The notes beneath the pieces were generated by a model. The model had not been told where the DNA came from. It did not search any database and worked only from the letters and a program-made list of their open reading frames with translations. A program made the translations under genes and the position numbers. Shown piece by piece: positions 18,418 to 28,570 of a DNA stretch of 64,000 nucleotides. The stretch's first letter is position 1; each line of letters opens with the position of its first letter. This stretch comes from Mycobacterium uberis (GTDB lineage: Bacteria > Actinomycetota > Actinomycetes > Mycobacteriales > Mycobacteriaceae): positions 124,001-188,000 of the forward strand of contig NZ_QAYL01000002.1 in the NCBI RefSeq assembly GCF_003408705.1. Reading direction: 5' to 3'.

Positions 18418-20270
18418 ACGCCCCGGCTCGATGACCAGGCTGGTGATCACGAAGTTACTGAGCGATGTTGATTACCATGCCCCTCACCATCGCTCTGGGC
18501 AAGGTTGCTTCTGGCTCGGCCAGCACCGTCAATGCGTTACAAGATAGGTCAATCGTAATCGTGCGCAAAGCGCATGTTTAACTGAGCGACAAGCCAACTC
18601 GTCTGTAAAGTCAATGGTTACCTTTGACAGAGCATTGCATTTCAATCGTCACAACGGCAAGAGCCGCTATGACCGTGACGCCGAACGACAAGACCAATAT
18701 CAGTTCTTCGGTGTAAATACATTGCAGCATAGCTATTTTCATTATATCAATAGTTAATTATTCCGTCACGATCGTGGCGAAGTCGGCAGTAATGCCAGCG
18801 TTTTTCTCACTGCTGCATGTAGTCGTCCAACAATTTGTCGGCACACACTGAACCTACGAAACGGTCATGGCTTGCTTGGATCAGTACATAGAGTCAATCA
18901 GGCTCGCCGGAGCCCACACCCGAGGTGTGTCGTGCGATATACACACCACCTCGCTAACCCATGTTAGCTTCCTGAGCCCCAATGGGTTTGGATGGTGATC
19001 GGCGGCGACACCCACAGAGTAATCGCTGACAACGCCTCGAGCACCAGCAGCTCATAGCAGCCCGTCGTCACATTAAACATCTTCCATCCAGTACTGCCTA
19101 TATTTGTCTTCAAGAGTCACTATCGCCGCAGTGTTTTGCCCAAACACGTTGTCCGTCTCCAGCCGATGAATCTACGTGCGGTTGACGCTGATGCACTTTG
19201 GGTTCACGCTGCACTGACATAAGCAAACTACCACCGTCACAGTTCCAGGGGACAGCCACAGCGTGCTGACAGGTCAAATCTAAAATAGGGTAGTACGGAA
19301 TCCGTTGTGCCACTAACAACAATGTCGACAGCGCGCTACAGTGCCGGTAGGCGCCGACATGGAACGGGCTATCCGCGGTGGTCCGGGTCACGACGACATT
19401 AACGCCGTCGAAGATCGACTAGATCCAGCGCCGCCTCTCCGCTGCTAATAGCAACCATGCGCCGGTCTGAAAAAAATTATGTCAAGCTGTCCAGCGCGCA
19501 GGTGCGTGCTTTGAGCAGGTCAGGGTGGGTCTGTACACCCGAATCGTCGCTGATGTCACGCAAGTATCAGGACACAGTAGTTCGCATAGAACGCGGGACG
19601 TGGATAATCGGGGGTCACGTAGGACAACGTCGTGGCCCAGTTCGCGAAGCAAGACACCGGCCTGACCGACGGTTACCAACCTTTTCCCCTCAACCTTAGC
19701 GTGCAGCGTTGGAACCTTGATGCTCGAGGCAACCCACAGCTTGCTGGGAGTGCGCGCCACCGCGGCCACACACTCACTTTCGGGACAGAGTACCGTTGCC
19801 GTCACGTCAAGGAACAATGCCGCGTCCATCACTGACCGCGTAATCAGGCCATTAACGCCGAGTCCATGCTATGCCTGGTCGTGCGGCTCTAGTCAGATCC
19901 GATTGCGTTGCGGTTTCAGGCCGAACCTGCCACACCAGGTAGATGGGACGCGGATCGATCCACCGCCGTCGGACCTCAGCATCAGGGGAGACAGCCCGGC
20001 AACCACCGCAGCACAGATCACCACCGCACGTCGTCACCTCGACGGCGACGTCGACATCATCTTTGACCACGATCTACACCCCGAGCAGTGGCAGCAGTTC
20101 ACCGATATCAAAGCACTCCTGCGCCGCTGCAGCATGTTGCGCTGGTTTAAGCTACCCGCGAGTATCAGGCGTGAAGACGTAGTGCATATTCAGCGTGCAC
20201 AAGTGGGCTCAGCCACGTTGGGGTGGCTAGTACAGCGGTAACGAAAGACAGGAGGACACAGACTACTGAC
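18418..20270. other. Long non-coding stretch with unassigned remnants
   Basis: About 1.85 kb without a gene I can recognise. In M. tuberculosis Rv1271c-Rv1263 would follow, including lprA, embR, pknH and amiB2, and I could not read any of them here. The frame at 19717-20241 (+) ends with a plausible helical sequence (DIIFDHDLHPEQWQQFTDIK), and the minus frame 19482-19832 contains KVEGKRLVTVGQAGVLLREL. Both look like protein remnants but I cannot assign them. A 7-base inverted repeat ggtgtgt/acacacc lies at 18924-18947. Confidence 0.5.
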
Positions 20271-21434
20271 ATGTATGACAACATCTTCGACCGGTTGACC
20301 GAGAAGCAGCTTCGGGCCCGCAACACGATCAAGTGGAACTTCTTCGGACCCGACGTGTTGCCATTGTGGGTGGCGGAGATGGACTATCCCACAGCACCAG
20401 CGGTGCTCGAAGGAGCGCGGGCCTGCGTCGAGAACGAGGAGTTCGGCTATCCACCGTTCGGCGAGGACACCTTGCTGAGAGCGACCACCGACTGGTGCCA
20501 ACAACGTTACGACTGGCACGTCCAACCCGACTGTATCCGCATCATTCCCGATGTCCTCAAGGGAATGGAAGCCGTTATCAACTTCCTCACTCGCCTAGAA
20601 AGTCCGGTCGCGTTGCCCGTGCCCGCCTACATGCCGTTCTTCAGCGTCCTGCAAGTCACGGGCCGCCAGCTAGCGGAAATCCCGACGTTACAGCAAGATT
20701 CGGGACGCTACGTTCTTGACCTAGACGCTCTTGAGGCCGCATTCATCCAGGGGGCCGGATCGGTGATCCTGTGCAATCCGAACAACCCACTGGGCACCGC
20801 GTTCACCAAAGCCGAGCTGCAAGCGATCGTGGAAATTGCCGCCAGCCATGGCGCCCGAGTCATCGCCGATGAAATCTGGGGGCCACTGGTTTATGGACGC
20901 CGTCACATCGCCGCCGCTTCTGTGTCCGACACGGCCGCCGAAACGGTGGTTACGCTGACATCAGCCTCCAAGGGATGGAACTTGCCCGGCCTGATGTGCG
21001 CTCAGGCAATCCTGTCCAACAGTCGAGATGCCGAAGCGTGGGACCGAATCAACATGCTACACAAAATGGGAACATCGACGGTTGGTATCCGCGCCAACAT
21101 CGCGGCTTACCAACATGGCGCGCCATGGCTAGACAAGCTGATCGATTATCTGCAGGCGAATCGCGACCACCTGGTGCGGACCCTGCCCGAGTTGGTCCCC
21201 GGGGTGAAGGTCAACACCCCGGAGGGCACCTATCTATCCTGGGTGGACTTCCGTGGCATCAACCTGCCGGTCGAGCCTGCAGATTATTTGCTGGCGAACG
21301 CGAAAGTGGCGCTGTCACCCGGCATCCCGTTCGGCGCCACGGTGGGCGCCGGATTCGCGCGGCTGAACTTCGGCACCACCCGCCCAATTCTCGATCGGGC
21401 TATCGAGGCGATCGCCACCGCGATCATCCGATGA
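20271..21434 (+). CDS. PLP-dependent aminotransferase / C-S lyase, PatB-MalY type (Rv2294-like)
   Basis: 387 residues from the ATG at 20271 (MYDNIFDRL); aggagga lies upstream, somewhat distant. It is a fold-type I PLP enzyme of the MalY/PatB branch. Visible are the substrate loop NTIKWNFFGPDVLPLWVAEMD-type sequence at 20-40, FGYPP, and CNPNNPLG (PLP contact Asn). Further on are ADEIWGPL, SASKGWN with the PLP lysine Lys234, and ARLNFGTTR (carboxylate Arg). The branch includes cystathionine beta-lyases and 4-aminobutyrate-like lyases, so cysteine/cystathionine desulfurase chemistry is likely. Its orthologue lies elsewhere in M. tuberculosis, so it was moved here. Flanking genes are decayed; this one is intact. 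Confidence 0.9.
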   Translation: MYDNIFDRLTEKQLRARNTIKWNFFGPDVLPLWVAEMDYPTAPAVLEGARACVENEEFGYPPFGEDTLLRATTDWCQQRYDWHVQPDCIRIIPDVLKGMEAVINFLTRLESPVALPVPAYMPFFSVLQVTGRQLAEIPTLQQDSGRYVLDLDALEAAFIQGAGSVILCNPNNPLGTAFTKAELQAIVEIAASHGARVIADEIWGPLVYGRRHIAAASVSDTAAETVVTLTSASKGWNLPGLMCAQAILSNSRDAEAWDRINMLHKMGTSTVGIRANIAAYQHGAPWLDKLIDYLQANRDHLVRTLPELVPGVKVNTPEGTYLSWVDFRGINLPVEPADYLLANAKVALSPGIPFGATVGAGFARLNFGTTRPILDRAIEAIATAIIR

Positions 21435-21457
21435 CTTGGGCTAGGTAACGCGGCAAC

Positions 21458-21931
21458 ATGTCCTGCATGTTCTGTGTGATCGTCGCCGGGGAAGCTGCGA
21501 CTATCCGGATCTACGAAGACCACAACTACCTGGTGATTCTAGATATACGCCGGTCCATCCGCAGCCACACTCTGGTACTGCCCAAACAGCACACTTTAGA
21601 TCTCACCGACACCCCACCGAATACGTTGGCCGAGATAATCGCCATCGGCCAACGTTTCGCGGAAGCAGCCCGCGTAACCGAACTGGCCGACGCGACGAAC
21701 ATCGCCATCAACGACAGTCGCGCCGTGCTCCAGACAGTATTGGATATTCACCTGCACGTGCTGTCATAACGCAATGGCTACAAATTGTCAGTCACCAAGG
21801 ACATGATGCTACGCCGGAACCCGGACTGGGAAGGCACCGGACAGATCCTGCGGCAGATGCTGGCACAATTAGATACCACTCCCGCAAAACTGACCCCATG
21901 GACCTTTCCCAACGGATTAAGCAGCACGTAG
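21458..21931 (+). pseudogene. HIT-family hydrolase with nonsense codon (Rv1262c-like)
   Basis: From the ATG at 21458, 103 codons read as a HIT protein (MSCMFCVIVAGEA, then SHTLVLPKQHTLDLTDTPP, NIAINDSRAVLQTV). A TAA follows at 21767-21769. The same frame continues beyond it as RNGYKLSVTKDMMLRRNPDW and ILRQMLAQL, the normal C-terminus, so one stop breaks the gene. The catalytic H-x-H-x-H motif reads D-I-H-L-H, so its first histidine is also lost. This is a recent-looking inactivation. A truncated protein could be made but would lack the last ~35 residues. Confidence 0.85.
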
Positions 21932-22336
21932 GAGTGCAGCTGTTGAAGCTGCATGACGCGATCTACCGAAGCACCAACAATCAGATCAGGCACCGCATCC
22001 CCGGTGTACCAACAAGTTTGTTGCTGCATACTACCGGCACCAAGACAGGCCAACCACGAATCGCATCACTCACCTATGCTCGCTATGGCGACACCTACCT
22101 GATAGTAAGTGTCCAAGGGTCGTATCCTCGCTCTCCAAGACTGGTACCATAACCTCAAGGTCAAATTGGAGTTCGAGATCAACCTCAGGCCGCAATGATT
22201 CGGTGTGAGGGTAAAGCCTGTGCTACCCGACGATGCAGACTATGCTCAGATCTGGCAGATCGTCAACACGATCAATACCAACTACCGGCGCCGGACGTCG
22301 AGGCCGACACCGGTCGTCGTGCTGACCCGCCACTAA
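21898..22336 (+). pseudogene. Decayed deazaflavin-dependent (Ddn-type) reductase family gene (Rv1261c-like)
   Basis: The ATG at 21898 opens MDLSQRIKQHVGVQLLKLH, then SLLLHTTGTKTGQPRI and YLIVSVQG, the F420-binding split-barrel signature. A frameshift near 22125 leads into DWYHNLKVKLEFEINLRP followed by a stop at about 22196. A final part, VKPVLPDDADYAQIWQIVN, runs to VVVLTRH and TAA at 22336. It overlaps the tail of the HIT gene, as adjacent genes in M. tuberculosis do. Confidence 0.82.
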
Positions 22337-22398
22337 CCTCGACACCAAAGGTGAATTCACGTCGAAGCTGCTTAACCAACGAAAGTCGGTAGCCGCAT

Positions 22399-23919
22399 CT
22401 AGTCGAGGCAGCGGTTCTGGCAGTCGTCTGGCCTGCTGAGGCAACCAACCATGATCTGCCTGCCGCACTCGGAAGCTACTACCACGTCGTGGCCCGGACC
22501 GGAGAATCGCAGCACCCTGCTGTGCGGCAGCGTGACCGCGGCCACCACAGCCTGGCCTAACGGTGTGACCGCTCCGAGGGTGCCGGTGAATAACAGCACT
22601 GACACATTGCTGCGGACCGGCTCATATACACGCAAGCCGGTACGACCGACGTCCCAGATAACGCACTCGTAGAACGAGCTGCAGAGCCCACGGCGCCAAC
22701 GACAACACTTCGACTGGTAGATCGGGCAGTGCTTGGTTGGCCGTATGGATGGCGGCGAGCAAGGCTGATAAATACCGCATCCTCTCGGCAGAACACACCA
22801 TAAGTGAGGCCGTAGCCAATCATCTCTGGTAGCGGAATCACAACGAGAATAATTCGAGCGGCGGTGATTCCGTAGTCGTTGGCAATGACGTAAATGCTCT
22901 GCGGCAAGGCTGCGTAACTACCTACTGCTATGCTTACTTGCAAAATCAGGTTACCCAATTGGTAACCGTCAAGCATCACCCGACCGCCTCAGCTGACCGT
23001 AAGTCGGCGACACCACACTTTTAGCCAAGCGTTGAACCGTCGTCGTCAATTCATGGGCTAAGTCCGGACAAGCTGCAACACAGATTTTTTGAGCCGTACA
23101 GGCATCAAAAGCGCACAAACCCCTTCCACCGCGCTCGACCACCGCTGCATCAATGCATTAGTCTGTGGCGGAAACAAGAAGTCGACGGACAACGCTATGG
23201 ATGCCTTCAGGGCGGTCGCCATGAAGTTGAAACGCCAGATAACTGGCGCACAACATGCCGTAGACAGTCCATTTACCGATATTCAGAGTCGTGCGCAAAT
23301 CGAGTATATTAGCAGCGTTTTTGGTGGTGTTGTAGGCGCTTAGGTCGTAACCATTGGAATACAGCCGGGTGCGACGCTCCCAGACCGCATCGAGATCCTG
23401 GCCCTCCATCGACTGTGGTTGGATGGGCCTTCCAGCCGAATCATCCATGGAGTGATCCAGCTCTGGGCAACTCAGCAACAAGTTGGAATGCAACATACCG
23501 CGCTGGTCGACGAAGACAACGTCACGATCGCGATTGCGGCCAAATCGTGTCCAGTGAATCCGCACTCACCAACGCGGACCTCCGAACATGCTAGTCAGAT
23601 AGGCCCTCGGATCCCGTGACTGCGCCCTAGCCCAGGCTACCGCAAACTTGGTCTTCCTACCGCACGGGCTGACACGACTCTGAGGTACTGGCAGGAAACC
23701 GCAGCTGAATTCACTGCCGAGATCCAACTTCAGATAGCCAGAGTAGTTGGGCAAAAGGCAAGGCACGGAATCTAAAACACTAACCGTGAATTCAGCGCTG
23801 TCCGTGCTGTCGACATGCACGCAACCGGAGAGCACGATGGTAATGGCGGCTACCGGAACTGCCCACTGCTCTCGACGAAGCAGAGGATCGGACGTCGGAA
23901 CCGGTATGCACGTAACCAC
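22399..23919 (-). pseudogene. Decayed secreted alpha/beta hydrolase with TAP-like C-terminus
   Basis: The minus strand opens with a lipoprotein-like leader (VPVAAITIVLSGC) near 23860. It continues as VPCLLPNYSGYLKLDLGSEF, then DRDVVFVDQRGMLHSN near 23520 and YDLSAYNTTKNAANILDLR near 23345. WTVYGMLCASYL follows, where the catalytic GxSxG is eroded (normally YGxSYG). The C-terminal piece GYGLTYGVFCRED and VRSNVSVLLFTGTLGAVTPL near 22600 matches the TAP-like domain of tripeptidyl-type hydrolases. There are multiple frame changes and stops. Confidence 0.75.
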
Positions 23920-24062
23920 ACTGACACCGTACCGACGCTCGCCTAATAAATTCTCGATGTCTTATTGATGTGTAACTTTGCCATCTAACACGAAGACTTA
24001 GTGAGGTTCGTGGTCAACTAGCAAGGCGAAAGGGTGACCTGCTAGTTCATGTCCCTCGAATT

Positions 24063-24414
24063 GATGGATGGCCGCGATTTTTGCCTCTGAGGCTAGAATT
24101 AACGGCGTAGTAAACGTCGTCCAGTGGTATCGATCCAATCCGATCTATACACCGCCAGTCGCCTAGCAACGGTGCTAGCCGCTCTAGTTACCTCCAACTC
24201 AGAGCTGGCCAACATACCGGGCAACGTCCAATCTCTTGAAAAATTCTCCTCCGACCTGCAAACCGACCTGCGCACATTGGAATGCAATCTTTCAGCACTG
24301 ACAACGAGGTTGAAGCTTCGTGCGACTGTGCGCTCAAAAATCACCTGTACCGAGTCATCGCCGTCCTCCAATGCGGAAATACTGTTGTCGAACACGTACT
24401 CATTCGTAGGTTAA
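24063..24414 (+). pseudogene. Decayed MazF-family toxin
   Basis: SKRRPVVSIQSDLYTASRLA starting near 24110, followed by LAALVTSNSELANIPGNV, is the MazF endoribonuclease core (compare PVLVIQSD-NASRLATV in mycobacterial MazF). After this the frame drifts and the C-terminal half (NVTALVTLDK-type) is not readable. Upstream, MDGRDFCL at 24063 is cut by stops. No antitoxin is seen nearby. Confidence 0.7.
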
Positions 24415-24674
24415 CTTAGCCCGTAGAGCAATGCGACAAGGCCGTCATGTAGCAGCTCGATTTCGGATTACTGATCGGATCTCCGACAAGCGGCAGCCAA
24501 CAATCTCGTGCGTTCCAGCACCTCTAGCGCCAGACCTCGGACGCCAATCATCTCCTCACTGGGCATAGCCCGTGATACCACTTCACCGTAGCTACCGAAT
24601 GAACTTGCCGTCCAATCCGATCAGCTGAATCCGTACCGGTTACACTAGCACTGGAATCTACAACCGTCTTCACG

Positions 24675-25487
24675 CTACTCAATTCCCGCCAGATTTTTGG
24701 CATCATGGAAAATTTCGTCGAGCATTGCCGGCGTCAACCTACCAGTGAACATATTCTGCTGGCTCGGGTGGTAGCAGCCAAGCAAGCACACACCGGAAGG
24801 CAGCTGCACTACAACGCCATGGCCGAACCGTGGCTTGCGTATTCCGAAATCGCCCGGCAGTCGCAGCGCGACCTGCCAGGCAAATCCACCCAGGGCGACG
24901 ATTGCCCGCACATGCTCGGACACCAGCCGCCATTCGGCATCCAGCCAAGGCAAGCAGGTCACCAGCTCCGTCGACGTCGGAGCGTTGCCCGGCGGCGCGC
25001 ACCGTACCGGTGCAGTGATCCGAATCTGATTGGCCTGCAACCCGTCTGCAGCGTCCACGCTGATCGGTGAGTTCACCAGCTCGGCCCGGTACAGTGCCAT
25101 GTACAACTGGTCTCCAGAACGGTCGCCGGTGAATATCCGCCCAGTCCGGTTGGCGCCGTGCGCGGCAGGCGCTAGCCCCAAGATCAACAGCCGCGGCTGC
25201 TCCGATCCCCATCCCGGCACCGGCCGCCCCCAATAGGGTTGATCGGCAAAGGCTCGGCGTTTGACGACAGCAACCTCCTCACGCCAGTTAACCAACCGTG
25301 GGCAAGCTCGACACACGCTGATTTGCGCGTTGAGTTCGGGAATCGAGCTTGCTCCACCCGCCAACACCAAAACCTCCTCAGCATCGGCGGCAACCCGGGT
25401 CCGCGGCGTGGCCGAATCGCCCGGCCAGCCAGTTCCGGGTCCCACCGGAGAATCAAACGCCTGGCCAGTATTTAGAGGGATGGGCAC
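24675..25487 (-). CDS. udgB: Type 5 uracil-DNA glycosylase UdgB
   Basis: 270 residues, an unbroken orthologue of Rv1259. It removes uracil, and in this family also hypoxanthine and ethenocytosine, from DNA. Four cysteines ligate a [4Fe-4S] cluster: C59 and C62 (SVCRACPRL), C163 (PVRCAPP) and C178. The catalytic loop [14 protein letters not shown] is at 104-117 and the DNA-binding HPSQQN at 240-245; the Ala-rich first motif, without the Asp or Asn of other UDG families, is diagnostic of family 5. The first ~45 residues are variable. The start at 25487 is the most upstream ATG; shorter starts are possible. Neighbours are decayed genes in both directions, so retention implies selection on repair of deaminated bases. 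Confidence 0.92.
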   Translation of the reverse strand: MPIPLNTGQAFDSPVGPGTGWPGDSATPRTRVAADAEEVLVLAGGASSIPELNAQISVCRACPRLVNWREEVAVVKRRAFADQPYWGRPVPGWGSEQPRLLILGLAPAAHGANRTGRIFTGDRSGDQLYMALYRAELVNSPISVDAADGLQANQIRITAPVRCAPPGNAPTSTELVTCLPWLDAEWRLVSEHVRAIVALGGFAWQVALRLPGDFGIRKPRFGHGVVVQLPSGVCLLGCYHPSQQNMFTGRLTPAMLDEIFHDAKNLAGIE

Positions 25488-25684
25488 ACTAACATCAAAG
25501 CATTAAGCACAGTCCGGCAGCGAATGAGCCTCAATCTACTGAAATTCGGTGGTTCAGCGTACGGTTTCGGCATTAAATTCAACCTCGCAGGAGAAACAAC
25601 AACCGCGGCCCGGCGTTCCTGATCCTGTCTGCCGCGTTAGTGACATGCGTGGGCAATAGCACTTCCACCATTTAGTTGTCCCTA

Positions 25685-26463
25685 GGTGATGTTACAACGT
25701 GGGGATAACATACGGGACTCGTCTATCGCAGCCGGCTCAACCACACTCCCCTTGCTCGTCTCGACACTGATCACCATCACCACAATGTGGATCATCGCGG
25801 GAGCCTTCAGGGTAGTTGACCCTCGCGATTGTCGCGTCGCGGCTCTAGGGCGCCGGCAAGCCGCACCACGCAACCCAACCCAACCGCAGGGGCTGGTATC
25901 CGGGATCGCCGACGGGCTGCGTTTCGTGTGAAGCCTGCGGATCTTCTGCACAGTGGGAACAATCGACTTGGCGACCACCACAATGTACCTGCCGATGGAA
26001 AGCGTGCTGTTTCCGAATGACTGTCAACGACCGGCATAGCCACAGTAGCTAAGCTGGATATTGATGGCCCTTTTGATGAGCAGTCTGGCAGGCACGGCTA
26101 CATAAGCCATCTTAATCACAACACGCGCGCCGGCGCACAATTATGCTGACCGTAATCCTGACTTTAGGTTCAGCGACGGTGTTAATCGCGTTTCTGCCGC
26201 CGTTGTCGATCATCCTGGTATTGGCCGCACCGATCTACATACTCTATGAGCTGATTACACCAGTCTATAGCTGTATGGCACACACTTAGGTGCCACACTA
26301 TCTGCGCAGCCGGGTGGATCGAGGTGATGACGCCGTTGGTGTTTATCGCCGGCCTGTTGGGCCTGCTGCTCGCCTGTCCGTTGATCTACGCCGCCGGATT
26401 ACGGACAGCATTTTTGGAATTGGCGTTGTCCATCGTGTTGGCCGGGTTTGTCTGTGTCAGGTG
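25685..26463 (+). pseudogene. Decayed MFS efflux pump (Tap/Rv1258c-like)
   Basis: Membrane-protein fragments appear in order: SIAAGSTTLPLLVSTLITITT and IIAGAFRVVDPRD from about 25725, GLVSGIADGLRFV ending in a stop at 25929, and FCTVGTIDLATTTMYLPME near 25937. Then come VILTLGSATVLIAFLPPLSI at about 26150, and MTPLVFIAGLLGLLLACPLI with further helices to a TGA at 26463. These are helices 5-12 of an MFS exporter, broken by several stops. The position next to udgB matches Rv1258c. Confidence 0.75.
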
Positions 26464-26479
26464 ACCGTCGCTGCACGAG

Positions 26480-27519
26480 CTGGACCACACACCGAAGTTG
26501 GTCGTCGATCCCAGACCGTAGTATCGGGGCGTAGGTGCCCTGACCAGCATCATCGCCACCCTGCCCAACGGGATGGTGGTCACCGACCCAGCCGTCACTA
26601 AAAGCTACCGGTACGACCGCACCCTGGACCCATCGGCCGGCAAACCGCTAGCCGTGGTTCGGCCACAACGCACCGGCGAGGTGCAGACCGTGCTGCGCTG
26701 AGCCAGTGCCAATCGGGTACCCGTAGGTAGCCGGCAACGGCCTATCGGGCGGTGCTACCACGTTGGATGACGAAGGATCGTGATATCGACGGAAAAGATG
26801 CGTGACATCACCGTTGACCCTGTCCCCGCACCGCGATGTGCCAGCCTGACCTGTTCAACGTGGAGGTGCAGAAGGCCGCTGCCGAACATGGGCTTATGCT
26901 ATCCGCCCGACCCGTCGTCATCCGAGATATGCAACATCGGTGGCAGCATTGCCACAAGTGCCGGCAGGTTGTGCTGTGGCGAAATGCGGCATCACCATCG
27001 ACTCCGTACTGGACATACGGATGCTGCTAGCCGATAGCACCGCGGTTCGGTTAAGTGGTCCCCACGGCTCAAAGACTTCGCGGAGCTGAGCCTGACAAAG
27101 CTCTCCGTTGGCAGCGAAAGACACGCTGGGCATCATCACAGAAGGGAGGCTGCGGCTGTTGCCCGTCCAAAACGCGTCCAGCAATTGTGGTGGCCACCTT
27201 CGCCTCGATCCAGGCGGCTGTCGATGCGATGCTGGAGGCTCCGCTTGGCTGCGTCTCGCAATGCTCGAATTCATGGATTCGGTAGCAATTAATGTCGTCG
27301 AGTACACCTTCCGGATGGACCTGGACCGCGAGGCGGTCGCCATGCTGGTAGCCAACTCCGACGAATTTGGGCACACAGGCACCGAACACACCGAACTAAT
27401 CACGGCACTTTTCGCCAAAAAGCATTGTAACAAAAGTACTTTCTACGATTTATCCCGACAAGGCCGAGGTGTTTGTTGCCGCCCAATGTGGGTCCAAGAT
27501 GTGATCGCGATGGGCTGAT
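26480..27519 (+). pseudogene. Decayed FAD-linked oxidase, glycolate-oxidase type (Rv1257c-like)
   Basis: LPNGMVVTDPAVTKSYRYD at about 26568 and KPLAVVRPQRTGEVQTVLR, followed by a stop near 26700, mark the FAD-binding PCMH N-terminus. Scattered pieces follow. Near 27260-27420 the frame MLEFMDSVAINVVEYTFRMD and MLVANSDEFGHTGTEHTELI gives the C-terminal FAD-oxidase domain. Many stops and frameshifts intervene. Gene order agrees with Rv1258c-Rv1257c. Confidence 0.75.
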
Positions 27520-27829
27520 ACCATCCCAGCACCTCGCAGGCCCTGGTCGCAGCTGTCACCGTTGCAACATTTGACGCAGTTCCCGTCTAGAATACCTAAG
27601 GCACCCACACAACCAGCGCCACCCGGAACGGGGGTGCACCACCACCGGTAACGCCACCGCTACCGAGGGCAAGACGCCACATGCCCACACCGCAGCCAAG
27701 AGACTAGGAGGAAGTGCTAGTGCGCTCGCCCTCTGACACTCGGAGGAGGCCCACTGCATTTCAAGAATGCGCATAGCATCCAAGTAGGGTCACAACGGCC
27801 CGAAGTAGCGATGTCTTCCGGCACGGCAT
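27520..27829. other. Non-coding stretch, no recognisable gene
   Basis: About 310 bases between two decayed genes. No open frame has family similarity; cyp130 and the tetR expected here from M. tuberculosis order were not found. Confidence 0.5.
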
Positions 27830-28477
27830 CAGCTGAACTGTAGGCCTGGCGCGTGTCCCACCAATCCGGTCAGGCCACCCAGTAAGCTTGCACTTTAATG
27901 GATTTTTCACCATGCGATAGTCCTGCCGCCCAGCTGAAATGATCGCTCACATCGAACGCTGCCGACCGCACGGTCTCGAGAAACTTGTCGCCGTTCTTGC
28001 TGCCTACTCAGGTGAAACCGACACTACGCATCACGGGTAGGCATTTGTCGTCGTCGCAGCAGGCTTCGAGAAACACCTATACGGGAGCGCCCTCGATCGA
28101 GTCGAGTAGGGAGTTGATCGCGAGTAAGAGTAATAACGTACCCGGTCGAGGGTGGTGTAGGGATGGCGAACTTGCTACCTAAAACCGTCACCCTGATGGT
28201 GTCACCGGCCTGTGCGACTCGTGCCCACTCTGACGCACAACCGTCGCACAACGCGAACTCGATATTCACCGTACTGACCGCCAAATTGGGATTTGCCAGC
28301 GGTATAACCACGTTGGTTCCCACCAGCGAACCACATCCGTATCCACATCGTCGGATACACGGAACACTCGGCAAGCATCCCATCGTTATCGGAGCTCAAC
28401 CCCAAGTAGCACGAGCCAATCTCGCGTCGGTCGGTTACAGTGAGTTGGTAGTCGCCAGCACACAATAGCTTCAGCAC
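27830..28477 (-). pseudogene. Decayed siderophore-interacting (ViuB-type) FAD protein
   Basis: Minus-strand fragments match the siderophore-interacting protein family. DNDGMLAECSVYPTMWIRMW lies near 28400 and VNIEFALCDGCASEWARVAQ near 28265. AGDTIRVTVLGSKFAIPTPP follows, then FLEACCDDDKCLPV near 28060, and KFLETVRSAAFDVSDHFSWA with SIKVQAYWVA toward 27870. It would be a cytosolic ferric-siderophore reductase. Frame changes and stops are dispersed throughout. Confidence 0.75.
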
Positions 28478-28570
28478 CGTGACGGTCTAAATTCGGTCAG
28501 AGGCCCTGACATCCCTCATCACCAACTGCTAATTTAGGACAGGGTAACCTAATATGTCTGAAGATTCTGT

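Noticed and set aside
19717-20241. 174-codon frame as a gene paired with the aminotransferase
   Set aside because: First half has low-complexity, unstructured composition; no ribosome site and no family. Kept only as a remnant.
20223-20270. Upstream GTG start (20223) for the aminotransferase
   Set aside because: Adds 16 residues without family similarity; the ATG at 20271 fits the family N-terminus and follows an aggagga.
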